From: Streptomyces sp. HD
Lineage (GTDB): Bacteria; Actinomycetota; Actinomycetes; Streptomycetales; Streptomycetaceae
Direction of reading: 5' to 3'
Length of the DNA: 64,000 nucleotides
Assembly: GCF_028369295.1 (NCBI RefSeq)
Contig: NZ_JAQMYP010000020.1
Location: forward strand, 62,001 to 126,000
Shown here piece by piece: positions 61,048-64,000 of the stretch. Each line of letters starts with the position of its first letter. The stretch's first letter is position 1. The position numbers and the translations under genes were made by a program. The notes beneath the pieces are model-generated. The model saw nothing but the letters and a program-made list of their open reading frames with translations. It was not told where the DNA came from and did not search any database.

Positions 61048-61120
61048 GCTGCATTTCCCGGGGGGTAACCCCCGGCCCCCCAGCCGCCTCTGCAGGGCCC
61101 GCGAGAGCTCGCTTCAATGC

Positions 61121-61152
61121 GAAAGACCCCCCGCTTCCGCGAGGGGCCTTCA
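61121..61152 (-). terminator. Terminator of the middle tRNA-Lys 3'-half copy
   Basis: The stem is AAGGCCCCTCGC-GGAA-GCGGGGGGTC with TTT on the minus strand, nearly the same as the stems at 60973 and 61268. Confidence 0.8.
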
Positions 61153-61159
61153 CTGTCTG

Positions 61160-61195
61160 TGCGCCGCCAGGGACTCGAACCCCGGACCCGCTGAT
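61160..61195 (-). repeat. Middle copy of the tRNA-Lys 3' half
   Basis: Identical 36 bp, 148 bp from the distal copy and 147 bp from the tRNA. Between the copies lies a common spacer with the hairpin CCGGGGGTAACCCCCGG. Confidence 0.95.
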
Positions 61196-61267
61196 GCTGC
61201 ATTTCCCGGGGGTAACCCCCGGACCCCCAGCCGCCTCTGCAGGGCCCGCGAGAGCTCGCCTCAATGC

Positions 61268-61298
61268 GAAAGACCCCCCGCTTCCGCGAGGGGTCTTC
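61268..61298 (-). terminator. Terminator of tRNA-Lys
   Basis: AAGACCCCTCGC pairs with GCGGGGGGTCTT around GGAA, followed by TTT on the minus strand, 9 bp after the tRNA 3' end. Confidence 0.85.
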
Positions 61299-61306
61299 AC
61301 CGTCTG

Positions 61307-61380
61307 TGCGCCGCCAGGGACTCGAACCCCGGACCCGCTGATTAAGAGTCAGCTGCTCTAACCAACTGAGCTAGCGGCGC
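61307..61380 (-). tRNA. tRNA-Lys (anticodon CTT)
   Basis: The 74-nt minus-strand sequence folds as a tRNA. The acceptor stem is GCGCCGC/GCGGCGC, the D-arm contains AGCTCAGTTGGTTAGAGC, the anticodon arm is CTGACTCTTAATCAG with anticodon CTT, and the T-arm contains GGTTCGAGTCC. The CCA end is not encoded. Its 3' half is present twice more downstream. Confidence 0.97.
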
Positions 61381-61563
61381 CTGCTGACGTCGTAACTCTA
61401 CATGACCTTCCGGGGTGCCCCGACCACCCTCCGGGCGTGGGTGGGGGGTGGCCGGTGGGTCGTAAACCATTCGGACCGTCAACATGCGAGTCCGGAAGAC
61501 AGTTGTGAAACTGACGGTGTGTACAGCCGCGGACATTTCCATCTGGAGTGTGAGGGGAATCGC

Positions 61564-62913
61564 ATGGAGACTCGGACTCCGGTATTCGAGGAATTCGATC
61601 CGGAGAGTGACTGCGACTGCCCCGGATGCGTTCACTGGAGACGGGTCCTGCCGCATTCCACGACCGGCCGCCACCCGGCCGCGAACCGGGCACTGATCGT
61701 CGCCGCAGCCGCCTCCGCCACCCTCGCCGTCGGTCAGCCGGCCCCCGCCTTCGCCGCCCCTCACGCCCACAACCGACCCGACGTTCCCGCAGGTGACGAG
61801 CCCGCGTCCCCCCAGGGCGGCCAGGCCCCGCTGCATGGCCCGGGCGGGCAGCCGGCCCAGCCGGGCTCGGTGAAGACGCCGAAGACCACACGCGCGGACA
61901 TCATCAAGCGGGCCAGGAAATGGGTCGCGGCGAAGGTGCCGTACAACATGTCCCGGTACTGGTCGGACGGATACCGGCAGGACTGTTCCGGCTTCGTCTC
62001 GATGGCCTGGAAATTGCCCCGGAACGAATGGACCGGCAGCCTCGGCCAGTACGCCGTACGCATCAACCGGGAGGATCTCCAGCCCGGCGACATTCTGCTG
62101 TTCCACAATCTGGCGGACCCCCAGCAAGGTTCGCACGTCGTCATTTTCGGCGGCTGGACGGACCACACGCACAGTCACTACGTCGCCTACGAGGCGACCC
62201 GCCCGCACACCCGCCGCAAGGTCACCCCGTACGCCTACTGGACCCACTCCGACCGCTATGTCGCCTACCGCTACAAGGGACTGTCGAGCGGCACGACGGA
62301 CACGGAACCGGACACCGGCCAGCAGCCGATCACCGCAGACCCGCCTAAACCGCACAAGCCGCAGCACGCGACGCCGTACCCGGGGCGGGCGTACTTCGGA
62401 CCCGGCGCCAACAACAAGCACGTCACCCAGCTGGGCCGCATGCTCGTCGAACGCGGTGCCGGCGCCCACTACTCCGACGGCCCCGGCCCGCGCTGGACGG
62501 ACGCGGACCGCAGGGCCACCCGGGCCTTCCAGCTGGCGCAGGGCTGGCGGGGCCGGGAGGCGGACGGGCTGCCGGGGCCGCACACCTGGGAGCTGCTGGT
62601 GACGGGCAAGGGCAAGGACGTGCAGGTCGCGACGGCCGGGTCGCGTCCGCCCGGGAAGCCGGCGTCGCACGGGGTGCCGGGGTATCCGGGGCGGGCGATG
62701 TTCCGGCCGGGCGCCAGCAACGAGTACGTCACCCAGCTCGGCGAGCAGCTGGTGAAGAAGGGGTTCGGCAAGCTCTACAAGACCGGGCCCGGACCGAGCT
62801 GGGGGGACGCGGACCGGCGCGCCGTCGAGGCCTTCCAGCGCAAACAGGGCTGGCGGGGCGGCGCGGCGGACGGCTATCCGGGGCCGGAGACCTGGCGGCG
62901 GCTCTTCTCGTGA
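61564..62913 (+). CDS. Secreted NlpC/P60 endopeptidase with two peptidoglycan-binding repeats
   Basis: The 449-residue product begins with an acidic Cys-containing stretch (PESDCDCPGCVHW). A delayed signal-like helix follows (about 40-65, ALIVAAAASATLAVG). The NlpC/P60 domain (about 105-260) has catalytic Cys141 (YRQDCSGFVSMAW) and His in QGSHVVIFGGW. Two related C-terminal modules (YPGRAYFGPGANNKHVTQLG and YPGRAMFRPGASNEYVTQLG) match the peptidoglycan-binding fold. It would cut stem peptides in the wall. GAGGGG precedes the ATG at 61564. Confidence 0.9.
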   Translation: METRTPVFEEFDPESDCDCPGCVHWRRVLPHSTTGRHPAANRALIVAAAASATLAVGQPAPAFAAPHAHNRPDVPAGDEPASPQGGQAPLHGPGGQPAQPGSVKTPKTTRADIIKRARKWVAAKVPYNMSRYWSDGYRQDCSGFVSMAWKLPRNEWTGSLGQYAVRINREDLQPGDILLFHNLADPQQGSHVVIFGGWTDHTHSHYVAYEATRPHTRRKVTPYAYWTHSDRYVAYRYKGLSSGTTDTEPDTGQQPITADPPKPHKPQHATPYPGRAYFGPGANNKHVTQLGRMLVERGAGAHYSDGPGPRWTDADRRATRAFQLAQGWRGREADGLPGPHTWELLVTGKGKDVQVATAGSRPPGKPASHGVPGYPGRAMFRPGASNEYVTQLGEQLVKKGFGKLYKTGPGPSWGDADRRAVEAFQRKQGWRGGAADGYPGPETWRRLFS

Positions 62914-62979
62914 CCCCGCACCCCTGCATCCCCGACAACCACTGCTGTGACGCGTCTGGCGCGGAGGCTGGAGGCACGC

Positions 62980-64000
62980 ATGACCACGACCACTTCTCAC
63001 TCGTCCGACTCGGAGGGAGTCCCGGACGGAGGGACGGCTACGGCTCGCCCCGGACGGCTGATCCAGAACGAGGTGACCACCGAGATCCCCGTCCACCTCC
63101 TCTTCCGCGACGAACCCCCCACGGTGTCCGTGCCGATCCGGCCCACGGTCGTGGCGCGCCGTCAGGGCACGGGCGAGCAGCCGCGCGTGCGCCGGCCGGT
63201 GCAGCCGGAGCAGCGTCCCGTGCCGGAGATGGACCCCGACCTGGCGGAGCGCCCGGCGCGGGTGCTGCCCGGGGCGGCCGGTGTGCTGGCCGGGGCCTGC
63301 GGGGCGGTCGGGTGCCTGGCCACCTCGTGGTGGTCGGGGGCGCTGCCGCCGCTCGCGGTGGAGGCGCTGCGGCTGCCGGCGTCCGCGGGCGCGGGCCTGG
63401 GGCCGGTGCAGTGGGCGGCGTACACGGGGGCCGGGGCGCTGGGGCTCTTCGGGCTCGGCGGGCTGGCGCGGGGGCGGACCGGGCGGGCCTGGGTGCTCGG
63501 GCTGTTCGGCCGCTACCGGGGGACGGTCCGGCGCACCGGACTGCTGTGGGTCAACCCGCTGCTGCTGCGCCGTCGCGTGGACGTACGGCTGCGGCACTGG
63601 CGCAGCGAGCCGATGCCGGCGGCCGACGGCACCGGGGTCGAGCTGCGGGTGGTCGTCCTGGTGGTGTGGCGGGTGAAGGACACCGCGCGGGCGATGCTCG
63701 GGGTGGAGGACCACGAGACGTATCTGCGCGAGTGCGTCGAGTCGGCGCTGGCCCGGGTTCCGGTGGAGATGCCGAGTGCCTCGCGGGGGGCCGTCGAGGC
63801 GGCCTCGGACGCGCTGACCCGGTTGGTGGTGCGGGACGCGGGGGCGGTCGGCCTTGAGGTGTTCTCGGTACGGCCGGTGCGCATGGAGTACGCCCCGGAG
63901 GTCGCCGCCGCCATGCACCGCCGCCGTATCGCCGCGCTGGACGCGCAGCACCGGGCGGCCGTGCTCACCTCGGTCGTGGACTCGGTGGAGGACACGGTGA
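62980..64000 (+). CDS. SPFH/Band 7 membrane protein, 3' end cut off
   Basis: The frame starts at ATG 62980 (GGAGGCTGGAGG upstream) and is open to the window end (340 codons). Residues about 1-90 are disordered and include QNEVTTEIPVHLLFRDEPP. Hydrophobic stretches follow near 95-115 and 145-165. The SPFH domain then begins at about 185 (RRTGLLWVNPLLLRRRVDVR, RVKDTARAMLGVEDHETYLR). SPFH proteins organise membrane domains; this layout with an N-terminal disordered region is typical of Streptomyces. Confidence 0.8.
   Translation, partial: MTTTTSHSSDSEGVPDGGTATARPGRLIQNEVTTEIPVHLLFRDEPPTVSVPIRPTVVARRQGTGEQPRVRRPVQPEQRPVPEMDPDLAERPARVLPGAAGVLAGACGAVGCLATSWWSGALPPLAVEALRLPASAGAGLGPVQWAAYTGAGALGLFGLGGLARGRTGRAWVLGLFGRYRGTVRRTGLLWVNPLLLRRRVDVRLRHWRSEPMPAADGTGVELRVVVLVVWRVKDTARAMLGVEDHETYLRECVESALARVPVEMPSASRGAVEAASDALTRLVVRDAGAVGLEVFSVRPVRMEYAPEVAAAMHRRRIAALDAQHRAAVLTSVVDSVEDTV

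Noticed and set aside
61012..61342. Tandem copies that could suggest a CRISPR array
   Set aside because: The 36-bp pieces are tRNA-Lys 3' halves with terminators at 147-148 bp spacing, and the spacers are repeats of each other, not unique.

Overview
The window looks like chromosomal DNA from a Streptomyces. It has very high GC with strong third-position GC bias and frequent GTG starts. It carries an SsgA-like protein, many XRE (DUF5753)/DUF397 regulators, class E and F sortases, an ANTAR regulator and the cslA-glxA-GH6 tip-glycan locus. No species was assigned, because no database could be searched.

Layout. (A) 1-8.8 kb: small membrane proteins, a luciferase-like flavin monooxygenase, a LuxR/SARP-like regulator translationally coupled to a DUF6585-like protein, a divergent XRE-NACHT-transmembrane NTPase, and a secreted cutinase-like hydrolase closed by a clear terminator. 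(B) 8.8-18.2 kb: a methyltransferase divergent from an Lrp regulator, an SsgA-like protein, an ECF sigma factor fused to a zinc-finger/transmembrane/repeat tail, two lipoproteins, two small membrane proteins and a small secreted protein. (C) 18.2-32.6 kb: an accessory island of lower GC. It holds a class-C serine hydrolase, three orphan genes (one with a Cys-rich tail), two XRE modules, a DUF6879 protein, an SRA-like protein with a decayed nuclease domain, an anti-sigma-type ATPase, a PLD-helicase-DUF3427 protein, an IS481 transposase, a MerR/hydrolase pair and a truncated vsr. (D) 33-43.3 kb: SEC-C protein, GH30 galactanase, class E sortase, YidC-like insertase, FAH-family hydrolase, a Gfo/Idh/MocA dehydrogenase divergent from a ROK repressor with a shared palindrome, and an LAxTG wall-anchored protein. 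(E) 43.5-52.2 kb: an aminophosphonate-type catabolic and uptake operon: GntR/UTRA regulator, FAD amine oxidase, phosphonatase-like HAD, ABC transporter, phosphatase-superfamily enzyme and NagD-like HAD. (F) 52.3-64 kb: a secreted protein with a class F sortase, an ANTAR regulator, the convergent GH6 and cslA-glxA genes, a FadR-type regulator, tRNA-Lys with two extra copies of its 3' half, an NlpC/P60 hydrolase and an SPFH protein running off the end.

The strongest unusual signals are in region E. A 38-nt palindromic element breaks the transporter ATPase just after its LSGGQ signature. A genome-repeat-like 29-mer is translated in the N-terminus of the first permease. The second permease is fused in frame to the substrate-binding lipoprotein, which points to a deletion. 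Other points of interest are the tandem tRNA-Lys att-like array, the membrane-tethered sigma factor with a hexanucleotide tract, the XRE-NACHT protein, a 10-residue tandem insertion in the ROK repressor, and a perfect palindrome that covers the ribosome binding site of a sortase-linked gene. Gene identities are from reading motifs by eye; family names are recognition, not search results.
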